Positions 1-12,382 of a DNA stretch of 64,000 nucleotides are shown piece after piece. The translations under genes were made by a program, and so were the position numbers. How positions within the stretch are numbered: position 1 is the stretch's first letter; the number at the start of each line of letters is the position of its first letter. Under the pieces are notes generated by a model. The model did not search any database. It was not told the origin of the DNA and saw nothing but the letters and a program-made list of their open reading frames with translations. This stretch comes from Amanita rubescens (lineage: Eukaryota > Basidiomycota > Agaricomycetes > Agaricales > Amanitaceae): assembly GCA_015039365.1 (NCBI GenBank), contig WION01000248.1:1-64000 (forward strand). Direction: 5' to 3'.

Positions 1-777
1 GGTAACCTGTTACATAGTAACGCGGATGCTCAAAGAAAGGAGATAGAGGCTTACATATTTAATCAATGGTAACAGTGTAATAGCCCAGATTATGGCGCTT
101 ACTCCACCAATAACGTCTTCAGCGGGTGGTAAAGGCCCATTCGCTGGCCAAATGCCGTTGAGCGTGTAGAGGGGTGACGTTCCAAGATCCGAATAGACAA
201 TTCCTAACGAAGGGTTTAGAAAAGCCAAGCGTAAATGACCGAATGCGTACCTAGTGTTTGGAATGATAAAAGGAATAATGCTGACCCTCGGAGGCTCACT
301 GACTTTCGCCGTGGCTCGAGCCTGTTGTTTAGCATAGACATTTGCGGACGTGTAGATCAGATACACAGGATGTGTCGAATATATAGTTGGTACATAGCAT
401 CTGCCACGAAAATAAACGGGGTAGCATCCCGCAAAATTCGCTCAGGCTTGAATGATTGAGATGAATGGTCACGACGGCGATGAAGTTGGAGGGCATTTCG
501 CCACAGGTGAGCCTAGCGACACTGAAATAACGGACATATCAATGACGTACCCGCTTTGTGTCCTCAGAAGAATCGCTGGAACTACCGTGCGTCATCGCAT
601 CACCATCGTTGATCGATTGATCGTATCCGCGGGGCCATGTTCAAGACCATCCGCATTTGGATTTTTCTGGAGTGAAGGGGCCGCAGCTGTACAGACCGGT
701 CGCACCGGTGGTCCTTGGTCGGCGATAAGAAAGTGCCGCAAAGTGGAGGGCTGGATTTTGGAGCTCAGGTTGAACAT
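1..777 (-). CDS. HAK/KUP potassium transporter, 5' part, truncated by window edge
   Basis: This is the 5' end of a second high-affinity K+ transporter gene, running off the left edge. The exon at about 30-215 reads GIVYSDLGTSPLYTLNG, the first membrane segment signature of KUP/HAK symporters, and ends at LLPLIKY followed by a GTAAG donor. A short intron (about 190-235) separates it from the upstream exon, exactly as in the complete copy at 1217-4823, to which it is closely similar over its whole length. The first exon reads MFNLSSKIQPS from ATG 775-777. Relative to the complete copy this exon carries a length difference (41 versus 24 bases between matching anchors near 605-655) that is not a multiple of three, so the N-terminus goes out of frame and stops. 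It may be a pseudogene or use another start; the rest is not visible. Confidence 0.7.
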
Positions 778-1216
778 GATGAGCCTGCGTACTATGTTTT
801 GCACTCCAGTACATGAAGGATGTCAAAATATGGTGCGGACGAAGATGTCACGTATAGGCGAAAAGAAGCCTTAAGGTGTCCAGTTGGACATGAACTGGTA
901 CAGTCGACGTCGCTCTGGTTGAACAACTTCAACATGTTTTCAATCTCGCAAGTTGCAAGTTGCAACGAATCTAAAAAAGTGATTGCCACGTGACGAAACC
1001 ACTGTAACGATGAATCCAAGTCCACTCGCCCAGTCATAACGGAAGAACTCGGGGAATAGATTGATAATTGTTATATAAATGTACTGTCCGTATTCAATGT
1101 AGGTAGATGATGAAATATTGTACGTTGTTTCTACACGAAAGCGGTGATTCCAACCTGCATAATCCTTTAAAACCCAGGCAGAAACTCGGTTTATTTCCTC
1201 GATTGAAGAAAAACAC

Positions 1217-4200
1217 TCACTCGTCAGCGGGAGTCAGCCAATTAGCTGTGTCAGGAAACATGGTAGCTTTCAATGTGAATGAGTGATAGAAATATCACAT
1301 GAAATGACTGAACGTACCGATGCGACGATATACATCTTCCAAAAGCCATTTTCGGATAAAAGCACCGACTGCTGATATTACACCCTCATGCGTTTTGCGG
1401 CTGACGACGTGATAATGAGGGACCCTATGCTCAGATCTGCATATGCGTAGGGGGGAAACGACAACTGCGACGTACATGTGGGTGGTACCCTGGATAAGGG
1501 TCTTGATCTCAGCTAGCCAGGATGGACTCACGTTTGGATCTGATTGGAGCTCTGATGCGCAGACTTTGTTCGCCAAGGCATCATGCTGTACGGGAAGGAA
1601 CAATGAGTGACTTCACTTGTTGACACAGACACAACCCTGACCTCGATATGGAACTCGTCACGAAAACCAAGGTAGTAGGTGACGCCATATATTCCTATGC
1701 CAATACTTTAACAAATTTAAATGATACCCAGATGCGAGTTGTATACCTTCAATCGATCTGACCTTCTTCACTACGTAGCGCCCCTCAAGTGGGACTCTAG
1801 CAACGGGAAGAACACAAACAGAGAGAAAGACCTAAGTCGATCATCCATAACAATAAGGATCACGGGATAGATCGCACGTACCACAACCCGCGGAAGCGAA
1901 GGCCATTTTCGAATGAACGCAACAAAAGTATGCGGCACACCAGGCCCCCGGCTAAATTTATAGAAAATAGCACAGGCCGATATCCGCACTAGCTCACGCT
2001 TTTCTTCTATTTCCGATCCTTTTAAATCTGCAAAGTCTGTACGCTTTTGTGGTGCAAGATATGACAATCCTGGAACTTGGTTAATTAGTTCAGCCGCACT
2101 GCTATCGTCGAGAGTGGTCTGTTTGTCTATTCCATTGTCTTCTTGAATGAACCGCGCAATGCTTTGGCGATTGGCGCCGTCGAAACGGTCTTCTAATCTC
2201 TTTACTCAGAATTAGCATCATACAAAGTACGAGAGTAACTGCTACCAACCTTTCCCCAAGTCCATAGAAGCATTGAGGATCCACTAGAGGAATTGGTCGA
2301 TGAACGAGACATGAGATGAACATGGCACATACAGAATTATACCAATCATTAACGGGACCCATGCTCCTTCTGGTACCTTCCTGAGAGCGGCGCCCCAGAG
2401 CAACCCTGTCGAATCTGGATTAGCATTGATGCACGCCACAGTTCATAAAATGGGATGTTACCGTCAAAGAAACCAAAAAACACGACAAACATTACCGAGA
2501 CTGTCCAATGCCAAAGTTTTACGTAGTACATAGATACGGCGAGCAAGATAGATGTGGAAAACATGACAGTCGCGACAGAAAAACCATATGCATTCGTAAG
2601 TTTTTGCGAATCTCCGAACGCAGCGACGACGACGATGGTCAGAGTCATGAGAACCCAATTGACTGCGGGAATGTAAACTTGTCCCTGGAACACGTCCGAA
2701 GTGCATATCATTTGCAAAGGTGGGAAAGACTTCATATTGATAACTTGCTGGAAAAGACTAGACGTTGCTGATATCATGGACTGAGACGCTACGAGCTGAC
2801 AAGAGTTGGTATGAGCTTGCGTGACGGTAAAGAACCTTAGCTTACTACGGCCAAGTTCGCAATCACGAATATAACCCTATCGATATCGTTGAGCAAAGCC
2901 AACATACAAACGACATAAACGCACCAGAAAATTGGACCGTTCGTCTGACCGGGTATCGTATTCCAAAATGGATTAGGCAGCGTCTTCTCCCCATTCACTA
3001 TGAGCTGAGATCCCTGCCCCATGTATGAGAGCAATACAGACGGATACACTACGAAGCTAAAAGCGATCTAAGACATGGTATTGATACGAGCGGTTGCACT
3101 CCGAAAATATAAAACACACTCGAATGGATGTTGCGTTGAATTGCCCAAGGCTGCCAAAGAGCACACGTCAGATGACAGTAAACCATATCGTTTGTCACTA
3201 ACTTGGCAAAAGTGGCTTCGCATCCCGTCAGCGCCAGGATAACGCCCATCAGGTAATCATATCGTTTGGTCCGGACGAATACTGGAAATTGATGCATTAG
3301 TTCCAACTTCAAAAGAGGATAGTATGACGAAACGAACGCATCACGGCACGCGATGGATCAAAAGCGCGCAATATGCCCGGGTAAAAGGTAATGTTGTATA
3401 TACCAATAATTGAAATGGAAAGAAACCATAGGAAGGCAACTGGAAGCCGTTAGCATAGCCTATGACACGGTAAAAACATACTTGGTGCGAACAAGAATGA
3501 TATACGATACGTCCCGAATTGCTGAAGTAAGAATAGGCCAACAAGGAACGCCTAGAACCCGTGTAAGAAAGTACTCGACGGCAAATTTGAGTGCCTACAA
3601 TAGATATAGGTATCACGTCATTGGTTACGGAAGGTTTGGCGACCGCGATACCAAAAACAGCACGCGTGACTGATACCGCGGGTGTGAAGATGCCGTCGGC
3701 CATCGTCAGACTGTGCGGAGAATCAGTTTGCTTCTCAACCCAACATTTGACAGTACTCACGCAGTTCCGAACAGACACTGCAAACGTTCATGAGCGAGTT
3801 TGGAGATACATCATACGAGGAGCCTTTTCCCTTACCCAGACCAATAGTGGAAGGCGTAGCTTCCGGGAGATCTTACGCTGAACGGGCGCATTGCGAAGTT
3901 TCTCGACCAGATCGCTTTTATGTTCCTGGTAGGTGAGAGTGCGATCTGTTTCGTAGTCGTAATCCGCAGGGGGATACAATCCTTGGTAGAGAGCGAATGT
4001 TCCACCCTCGCCTTTTCATGGAGAGTGAACTCAGAATGGCAGACGAACGAACCTAACAGAGGCAGACCTTCTCCAGTGCCAAAGAACAGTGAAATGGTAA
4101 CCTGTTACATAGTAAGGTAGATGTTCAAAGAAAGGCGGTAGCCACTTACATATTTAATCAATGGCAACAGAGTAATAGCCCAGATTATGGCGCTTACTCC

Positions 4201-4823
4201 ACCAATAACGTCTTCAGCGGGTGGTAAAGGCCCATTCGCTGGCCAAATGCCGTTGAGCGTGTAGAGGGGCGACGTCCCAAGATCCGAATAAACAACTCCT
4301 AGTAACGAAGGGTCCAGAAAAGCCAAGCGTAAATGACTGAATGCCTACCCAGTGTTTGAAATGATAAAAGAAGTAATGTTGACCCTCTGAGGCTCACTGA
4401 CTTTCGCCGTGGCTCGCGCCTGTTGTCTAGTATAGACATTTTGCAGAGGTGTAGATAAGACCCACAGGTACGTGAATATATAGCTGGATCTGCCACGAAG
4501 AAGCTTGTATGAAGGGTCACAACGGCGTCTTGGAGGGCATTTCGCCATAGGTGAGCCGAGCGACACTGAAACTAACGGACATATCAATGACGTACATGCA
4601 CTAAATGCTTTGCGACCTCAAAAGAATCGCTGGAAGCACCGTGCGTCATCGCATCACCATCATCGATCCCAGCCAAGTCATATTGATCATCCGCATTTGG
4701 ATTTTTCTCGGGTGGAAGGGCTGCATTTGTAGCATCGCACCGGCGACCCTTGTTCGACGATAAGAAAGTGTCGCGAAGTGGAGGGCTGGACTCTGGAGCT
4801 CCAGGCTGTTGGGGCCGAACCAT
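1217..4823 (-). CDS. HAK/KUP-family high-affinity potassium transporter
   Basis: Plasma-membrane K+ uptake transporter of the fungal HAK/KUP family. Successive exons on the minus strand give, in order, a polar N-terminus starting MVRPQQPG, then GVVYSDLGTSPLY (TM1), FGTGEGEGGTFALYQG across an intron near 4020-4065, SLTMADGIFTPAVSVT, NDVIPISIVGTQ, DYLMGVILALTGCEA, YPSVLLSYMGQGSQLIVNGE, SSLFQQVINMKSFPPLQM, GQVYIPAVNWVLM, TNAYGFSVATVMFSTS, WGAALRKVPEGAW and the cytosolic C-terminal part with PHTFVAFIRKWPSLP and LLEDVYRRI. The last exon ends TANWLTPADE with TGA at 1217-1219; the final intron (about 50 nt) joins CGCATCG to CTACCATG. Splice sites that I checked are canonical and I saw no certain lesion. 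The exact joining of the N-terminal exons (4500-4640) and of the exon near 3270-3340 is unresolved. A second copy of its 5' half lies at 1-777. Confidence 0.85.
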
Positions 4824-5160
4824 GAGCCTGCGTACTACTATGTTTTGCACTTGAGTATATGAAGAACATCCCGTAATATGGTGATGGTGCGGACGAAGAT
4901 GTCACGTATAAGCGACAAACAGCCTTAGTAAGGCTGACATGACTGCGAAGTTGCTCGAGGAACACCTAAAGATAGGGCACTACAATGTCCGAGGACATCT
5001 TCATCTTGTCCCTTTTGCTTCTTTCTGTCTCGAGCCTATAAATGGTTGGAATATGGTCAGGGACCACGCCCAGCGAAATGTCAGCCAGGTAAAATACCCA
5101 ATTACCGATGGCGCACTTGACAGAGCTTTCTTAACCGAAGCATTCGACGGCAAGCGTTAA

Positions 5161-5950
5161 GGTCAGGTTGACGGGTTTTCTACGATTGTCGGTCCCGGAT
5201 CCTAGAATACCTAGGTTTTGATGGACGTTCTCGACCTCGATTCGAATGGCAACGGTGGGGATATGAAGGACGGGACAATTTCAGAAGCCAACGTAAGCCA
5301 ATCACCCATGTCCATTTTTACTTGCGATGTTTTCACGGATGTCGTTCAATCGCGTCAACAGTTCGAGTGCTTCTAGATAATGCACAATCTTGCTCATCAA
5401 TCTCTCATCATTTCAAAGACGTCGCTTCACGAAGTATCAGGGGTTCGTATGGAGAGATCCCAGTGGGTTAAGAAGGGTTGGACGACAGCATGTCGAAGAT
5501 CTTTGAAGTTATGGCTGTGCTAGTAAGACGAGCACTTCCCAAGGCCGCTAGCGAAGAGCTGAAAGCACGCTGATCCGTGACACAAGGTACTCGCAAGACG
5601 CGAGTCTTCTCTAGGGCTCTTGCACTACGCTCAACCTCAGTTCAAATGCTATGAATAGCGATTCATTTAGTGCACTTTGCTGCGCGGGATACCAACCGGC
5701 ATCTTACCCTTCATATGACAGTTTGAATAAACGTGCAACAAATAGGGAGGTACATTCAATAACTTCTGTATAACATCTTGATACATGTACGTGTATATGA
5801 AATCTGAACGAATAGGCTTATAGTTAGATCCAGGTATTACACGTCGAGTATATCCAAATGTTATACCATACGTATACTATATACTATATAGGATGAGGCT
5901 GCCAAAAGTCCATTGCTATATGCACCCGCATCCATGCAAGCGATAAGTCA
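5161..5950. other. intergenic, nothing recognised
   Basis: No coding frame or repeat that I can support. AT-rich stretch with short TATA-like runs near 5860-5895. Probably the promoter side of the HAK gene plus the 3' flank of the next locus. Confidence 0.4.
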
Positions 5951-7208
5951 TTATAACGTTACCGCGAAATTAACTTTTCCAACAGGAAAAGTCGAGTATA
6001 AGATAGTGCGGGAACCCGCGTTCAACAAGGGTATAAGAAATTGGTCTAGTTCCATCTGCATGAAATTGTTATAAATCAGCCGTTCTCGACACAGACATAG
6101 CACATTCAGAACTTGCATCAGAGTCGCCGAGGGACCAGGTATTAGTCTTCTGCCAAGTTCGAGGAGGGGTTGCCCATGTCGTACATCGATTAATTGCACC
6201 ACTTCTGAGAGATAACCTTGTGGCATACCAGCAGATGTTGAGCATAGTGCGCGAACTATTTGTAATGGCGCCCCCAATTGTACGGATCTCTTCAATTCCT
6301 TCAAAATAAGATGTCCCGTAAATGGGAGTGGTGTTTGACTGTCATACAGAACCCGGTCGACAGATAGTTGGCCTAATTGAAAAGAGATATCTGTGCCCCG
6401 CCGTCCTGTTGCATGCTCTATTAGTTACATGGAGAGCGCCCTTTGGGAGGAAGACTTACTGATCAACATTTCCCATGTAAGAAAAGGATCGTCTTGTACT
6501 GGATCAAAATGTCGTAACTTGACTTCAAATTCTTGACGGGGATCGTTATTGCTTCCAGAGTTGATGTAGGTCCTGTGGGAACATTCTCCGTCCGGGAAGA
6601 GAGGAGGCAGCCCAGTGGGATCATCCGGGAAAGGCGTAAGCAAGAATGACTGCTCCCGAGCACGAAGTAGGTTCATTAGGTGTTCCAAATAGACGATAAC
6701 TCTGCCACGAAGAGCTAGTAATTCAGTGCTATCTGGGGGGTTCATTGAAGAAAGACACTGAATGACTTGGGAGGGACCCACCGTCGTGATCATGCTTTTA
6801 TAGCGACGCGTGCTATAAAAAGTGTGGCCTCCCTACGAACGTATAGGGTAGCTCGCGCACAACCTTTTGCGCAGGTCATGACGCATCATTGGAATGTGAC
6901 GATGTGATATGCCAAAGTTGACAGTCCTTGGTGGTAATTTCAAATTGTGAAAGACACGAGGCTGTAGGTCGCCATAAAAGGTGAAAAATGGTCGGTTTTA
7001 GACGCTGGGCGGTGCAATGACCCGCATCTTGCCCGTTACGGTTAAACGTCGGTGGAAAATTGTATAGTAGGCAGCTAACTTTCGTGAGTCCAAAGGAATA
7101 TACGTATAACACGCGTAACTCTAGCATTCTCATTAGTATAGACGCGACCAAATTCAAGTCTATGATCTTACCTCTCTCTCTCGACCACTTGGAGGGCGAT
7201 GAGGGCAA
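5951..7208 (-). CDS. unrecognised minus-strand gene, possibly degenerate
   Basis: Three open segments lie in series: an N-terminal exon candidate MPSSPSKWSRER followed by a GTAAG donor (7208-7170), a segment with LLALRGRVIVYLEHLMNLL and FPDDPTGLPPLFPDG (6793-6460), and a C-terminal segment with GQPLLELGRRLIPGPSATL and LCLCRERLIYNNF (6304-5951). The composition looks coding (long frame, amphipathic leucine-rich helices) but I recognise no family. Between 6800 and 7150 the frames are interrupted, including by a stop near 7000, and I could not join them with convincing splice sites. It may be a multi-exon gene or a decaying one. It is divergent from the aminotransferase, with about 100 bp between starts. 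Confidence 0.35.
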
Positions 7209-7307
7209 TGCACAGTTTGCTTCTTAAACAGACAAAGAACACGTGGATCAAGATTCGATTCCCACGATCGTGGGGTCTGGAGCCAATCCCGCCCCAGTCT
7301 TGCAACG
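7209..7307. promoter_or_regulatory. short divergent intergenic region
   Basis: Ninety-nine bases separate the candidate start at 7208 (-) from the aminotransferase ATG at 7308 (+); any shared promoter elements must lie here or inside transcripts. No specific site recognised. Confidence 0.3.
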
Positions 7308-9196
7308 ATGTTGCGTAGCTTCACGACAGCGCGACTTGGGGCTTCTCGACCTCTGTGAGTATCAGTTTATGTTGATAGGATAACAACTCTCTGATCTTCA
7401 ATTAATAGGGTTCGTTCATTAGTTCCTGTTTGGAAACAAGCAAATGGCATCGCCACCATCTATTCCTCTCGAAATGTGATGACAACAGCTTCTGGTGACT
7501 CGTTGTATGAATTTGGAACAAAGCACATCACAAAGGGCTTAGGTAGAATGACTGAGGGTGTTATGATAAAGGGCAGTGGGTCCTACGTTACCTATGACAA
7601 TGGCCGAACCTTTCTCGACTTCACGTGCGGAATAGGCGTGACAAACCTGGGTACGTCTTCTAAAGGATTCGAGGGTGTAGTACTGACGTGTTTCGGATGT
7701 AGGTCACTGTCATCCTAAAGTTAGCTCGGCCGCCGCAGCTCAATGCATGAAGCTCGTACACTCCCAGGTATGTGAATTCCACGTCAGTTGCGCCGCATCG
7801 CCGTTCTCATAATAAAAGTAGTGCAGCATCGCCCTTCATGAATCATATGCACGCCTAATTGAGAAACTGCTACCAAAAATGCCACATCCATCTCTAGATT
7901 CATTCTTCTTTTGGAACTCTGGATCTGAAGCCATTGAGGCGTCCATCAAGATCGCCCGCGTCGCGACGGGTCGTCAGAACATCATTTCCTTGCAAGGTCT
8001 GCAATATAGTCTATTGTACCTTGCGACGCTTAACCGTGTCAAGGTGGATACCATGGACGTACATTTGGCGCAATGGCCGTGACCAAGAGCAAGACCGTTT
8101 ATTCCCAAGGTGTTGCACCGCTTATGGTGAGTCACGCTTTACCTTGATTACCCCTGGTCCTAACGCACCGGATAGCCGGGCGTGTTTTCCATTCCATTCC
8201 CATTCTGGCACCAACAACGGCGTTCGCCGTCCACAGACATCCAAACACTTGTTACCGAATCGCTTTACCAACTGGAGCTATTGCTCGCTCAGCAATCAGC
8301 TCCGCAGGACACTGCTGCCATTTTGGTTGAGCCAGTTCTGGGGGAAGGCGGATATGTCCCTGCCCCTACAGCGTTTTTGCGCGGATTGAGAAGCATCTGT
8401 GACAAATATGGTATTTTATTGATAATAGACGAAGTCCAAAGTGGTTTTGGCCGCACTGGAAAATTCTTTGCCATCGAACACAGTGACGTTAAGCCGGATA
8501 TATTAGTTATGGCAAAGGTGCGTACCACCCTCCCGTGGCATATAATGATAGTAAACAGTCCTAGTAGGGTTTAGCAAACGGTTTTCCTCTCAGTGGCGTT
8601 GTTAGCCGCAAAGAGTTGACCGATAAATTGTTGCCTGGCTCAATGGTGAGCCGAATTAACCTTAACTTTGACCTTCGCAACATTAACCCCAAACATTCAG
8701 GGCGGAACCTATGCGGGAAACGCGGTGTCATGCGCCGCTGGCGTTGCCGTCTCAGATGTATTCGCGGAAGAGAACATTCTTGACAACGTCAAGGCTCGGT
8801 ATGTACACCTGTCAATTAGAGTTGATAACACTCTGAATTTTGGATTTCCCCAGATCCGACGAATTGTTCGCCTACCTCACCGCTTGCAAGGCTGACCCGG
8901 CCATTGGACCGTACATTTTGGACGTTCGTGGACTCGGCTTGATGGTTGGCGTTGAATTTGCGTCACCAGCTAGTCCTGGCTCGCAGTTTGATCCTGCTGC
9001 AGCTAAACCCTCCACTCCCAGGTCAATGGCCAGCAAAGTATCTAAAAAATGTCAGGAAAAGGGGCTGCTTCTCCTCACCACAAGCGTCTACGAGGTTGTG
9101 CGCTTCATTCCTCCGCTGAACATAACTCGCGAGGACTTGAAGAAGGGATGCGAGATATTTGGGGAAGCAGTTCGTGACGTCGTTAGGGAAGGTTGA
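7308..9196 (+). CDS. class III PLP aminotransferase (4-aminobutyrate aminotransferase-like), probably mitochondrial
   Basis: Pyridoxal-phosphate aminotransferase of subgroup III, the family of GABA/omega-amino acid and acetylornithine aminotransferases. Exon 1 (7308-7354) joins through a GT-AG intron to CTG GTT at 7409, giving an N-terminus [16 protein letters not shown] followed by Arg/Ser-rich sequence that fits a mitochondrial presequence. Later exons give [21 protein letters not shown] after an intron, [17 protein letters not shown] (PLP phosphate region), [29 protein letters not shown] with the cofactor-binding Asp, and VMAK joined to [10 protein letters not shown], where the Lys is the PLP Schiff-base residue (intron about 8519-8572). 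The C-terminal domain has [12 protein letters not shown] and [11 protein letters not shown] and stops at 9196. At least six short introns, and no lesion seen. The substrate cannot be fixed from sequence. Confidence 0.88.
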
Positions 9197-9371
9197 ATAA
9201 CAACCAGAGAAGAACAGCTGGTCTTTGTTACTCCGTCGAGAATGTCAGCAGCTTGGCAATGCATACCAGCAATTGTTAATGTAATAGTAGACTTGTACAA
9301 CGTCGTCGTGGTTTCAAGAACCTAAGATCGTTCCAAAAAATGACTAAAAAGTACATATTATACGATTGATA

Positions 9372-12280
9372 CTAATGTTTCTCCAACCAGTCGGCCAGCC
9401 TCTGGACCAGCTCTGCCTTGTTGCCTGAGACAGGTTGACTCTTCGACTTCAAGAAAGCCTAGAACAAAGTGTCACTCGGAAATCGAAGAAAAGTATCATA
9501 ATCATATACCTTCAATTGACCGACCTTGAACTGTGCTCTGTCAACAAAGAGGCGCTATCATAGTAGCAAGTACGAGGCTCACCTTCCCAAGCATTCCAAC
9601 TTCATTCTTGCTGCGAATTTCGGCTTCATCAATGCCTACTTCCTGTTGCATATAACGATTAACTAATTCACAAATGAGAGAATGTCAATCTTACTGCCTT
9701 GCGCTTCAAACCGATCGCGGACACATCAACCGAACCCTCGCACATAAGCGCTTCTTTCCACTCCATGAACAGTTTCCCGGCCCGCTGAAACGCCGGATCC
9801 GACATTACTCATGAGAAAAAACGAAGGATGCCGCAACGGCTTACCTTGGATATCATTTCATATTTGGGCAGTGTCAAATCCTCAAATGATTCAGGGTCAT
9901 ACTGCTCTCGGAACGCACTAGCTTGGAGCTGCTCATTGTGAAACGCCAAGGCTGTCAATAAAGTGTGAGAATGTTTGAATAGTACAGGGACAGATGTCGC
10001 TTACCAGGGTTAGGGTACGAATCTGGCGGATAGGCCCCATGCTTGACAGATAGCTTGTCGATCCAGGCACGCGCGGCGGTTGTCAACTTGTCCGAGGCTA
10101 CACACGATCATTCCGGTAAGAGAGGGCGCTAGAAATACCCGTCAAAGCCTACCTCGATATGCCTCTTCAATGGGCGCGCCACGCATATCGTCTGCAAAAG
10201 GGAGAGGTATTAAATGGAAACCAGCTGGCTCGTTCCATCCCGCCTCGTCGACCTTCTCCTCCTGTCATTGATAGAGCGGTAAGATCGGAACATTTCTTCC
10301 GATAGCCGACCAATTTACCTGCGGGAGTAGTGCGCAGAAGGTTGGTATAGCATTTGACCTGGTCAACGCTAATGCAAGTCCGATTTTGCCTTTTTCCACC
10401 ATAGATTTGAGAAGGGCAGCGAACGTTCGTTTACTACCCGAATATGACTGTGCTCGACAGTGAATAATTAGTGTCGCGCCGACAGCTCACATATACATAC
10501 CGTTTCGTCGGGATATAAAAATAACGAATGTTTTACGTTATCTTCCAATGCAATTTCGCTGCGGTCCTTGAAGCCGAGCAACTTGATGCCTGTAATTGCG
10601 TAGATGAGAAAAATGGAAGCAAAGAAGAAATAATATTCTTATCATACCGGGGTCCAAGCCAAGGTTTCGGAAAGATTTCAATTCCTCAGCAGTGTAGAAT
10701 GGCTTGTACGGACCACGAAGTCAGGTGAGTTGACGACAACGAAAGTAGTGCTCACCCGATGGCCCGCCTTGGCGACGCGCGTTGGGACACCTGTTGTGTC
10801 CTCTTCATCCGCTTCTTCTTCACTGGGCCCAGTGGTAGGGCCATACACCATCTTTGACTTATCCACTTCAGCCTCCGTGTCCTAATGGAAGAAATCACGG
10901 TTAGGCTGCGGAATAGAGCTAAACCATATGAATTGACTTGCCTCATCGACATAGACTGTCTTGCTAATCGCGATTTCTAAGCGGTCCCCGAGGTCAACGA
11001 AGTATTGATATGACCCCTTTTTCAGCTCGGTCACCAGACCGTACCTATCACGCTATACTTGAATTGCGGAACGCCGCAAATATGACGTCTTCTACGTACC
11101 CCTTGATACCAATTGTAAACCCATCAGCTATGTGAAGAGGTATACTAAATAAGGAGCGCTTGGGCACTTCATGGAAGCGCATTTGTGCCAACATATCTTC
11201 TATTTTTGTGATTGATATTGATTCAGGCAGGGTGAACGGATCCTCGTTTATATTCTCCTCTTCCACGACGTTCGTAGTAATGAGAACAGACTGTCGGTGT
11301 TGTTCAGGGTGGAGCTCGTATACACGGCAAGCGACTCACGGAATAGAACTTTTTGACTTCAAAGGGCTTGTCTTCTGTACTAATAAAGAAGGGTTCGACC
11401 GTGATACCCGCTTCAACCAAGTCCTACAACGATGATAAGGATTATGGTGCAATATTTGGCTAACACATATACTCACGACGAGAGTTGTCCGCGCAGATGT
11501 CAACAATTGCTGGGTTCGAGTTCCCCCATGCGGATTGTCTTCATCGGTGATAAGGAACACACGTTTGGTCGCAGTCTTGGGAGCGCTGGCAGAGAATGTT
11601 AGGGGCATTTTCTTTCTTTGTCAACATGCGTCTGACCCGTCTCTGAAGATCCAGTTGCAACTGGTAAAGACGTCTCCCATAGGCATCTTTTGGCCCGTCA
11701 ACGGAGGAAAAGTTTCTCTCAACTCATTCGGATTCTCTCTCGCGGCTACAATACCGCGTGAGCACGAAGCTCCGCAATCTCATTATGCATACCGACCGTC
11801 GAGGAGCTGCATAATCTCGTGAATTTTGGGAGCGCTCATTTGAGTAATAGGTTGATACAAAAAGACGTTCTTCTTCAACTCTGAGACGCCACTGTTGCCA
11901 CTGTTGCCTTTCCGGACCTTTGAAACTCATCACGCTGGGATACAATCCTTGGCCAAGAGATCTCACTGTATTGAATAGAAGTATCCCAACAGAATCATTT
12001 GGACCAACGATAATTTTCCTTTTCTGAATCTCTACCGCTGCTTCCAACGCGCTGAATAAATGACACGTTTGCACGTTCTCGTATTTCGGATCTTCTCGCA
12101 ACTCTAGCATTGATTCCGAGCAGTCGATGCAGAAGAGGATCACGTCTTTCCTCCCTTCTAAAGACTAAAAGACGGTTGTGGCACGTTCTATGTCTGTCGT
12201 CCAAATCGCGTACTCACCGAGGCGTCTTGCAGTTCTTCCTCTTCCTCATCAATTTTACTCCAATCTTCATAAAGCGGCAT
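9372..12280 (-). CDS. ku70: Ku70 subunit of the Ku heterodimer (NHEJ)
   Basis: DNA end-binding subunit of the Ku70/Ku80 heterodimer that starts non-homologous end joining and protects telomeres, in the nucleus. The ATG at 12278-12280 opens MPLYEDWSKIDEEEEELQD, spliced to SLEGRKDVILFCIDCSESM, the start of the Ku N-terminal von Willebrand A-like domain. That domain continues with VGPNDSVGILLFNT and RVFLITDEDNPHGG (about 11530-11580). The central Ku beta-barrel gives KSMVYG-like sequence around 10680-10866 (VDEDTEAEVDKSKMVYG region), and the C-terminus (9372-9460) is a SAP DNA-binding motif: AFLKSKSQPVSGNKAELVQR then LADWLEKH and TAG. About a dozen short introns. The start is supported by the acidic N-terminus and a canonical donor after the exon. 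It is divergent from PTPA with 102 bp between start codons. Confidence 0.9.
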
Positions 12281-12382
12281 AATTCAAGGTTAAATTTCAG
12301 GGCTTGTGCAGAGCTAAGAACGGGAGATGCGTGCAGAGGAGTAAGATGACTCGCGTCGAACAAGATTTATTTATTTATAGCT
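12281..12382. promoter_or_regulatory. divergent Ku70/PTPA intergenic region
   Basis: Only 102 bases separate the Ku70 and PTPA start codons, so the two genes probably share a bidirectional promoter. I could not identify individual sites. Confidence 0.4.

Larger units (their letters stand above)
1..4990. repeat. tandem duplication of the HAK gene (about 4.1-kb unit)
   Basis: Bases 1-960 are closely similar to about 4095-4990 in the same orientation, including both introns and the first exon. This places two HAK genes head-to-tail with a unit of about 4.1 kb; the left copy continues outside the window. Confidence 0.8.

Noticed and set aside
4824..4850. Extended start of the HAK gene at 4850
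   Set aside because: The codon there is GTG; the first ATG in frame is at 4821-4823.
5861..5895. TATA-like repeats as a promoter
   Set aside because: Simple AT-rich sequence without a gene start at suitable distance.
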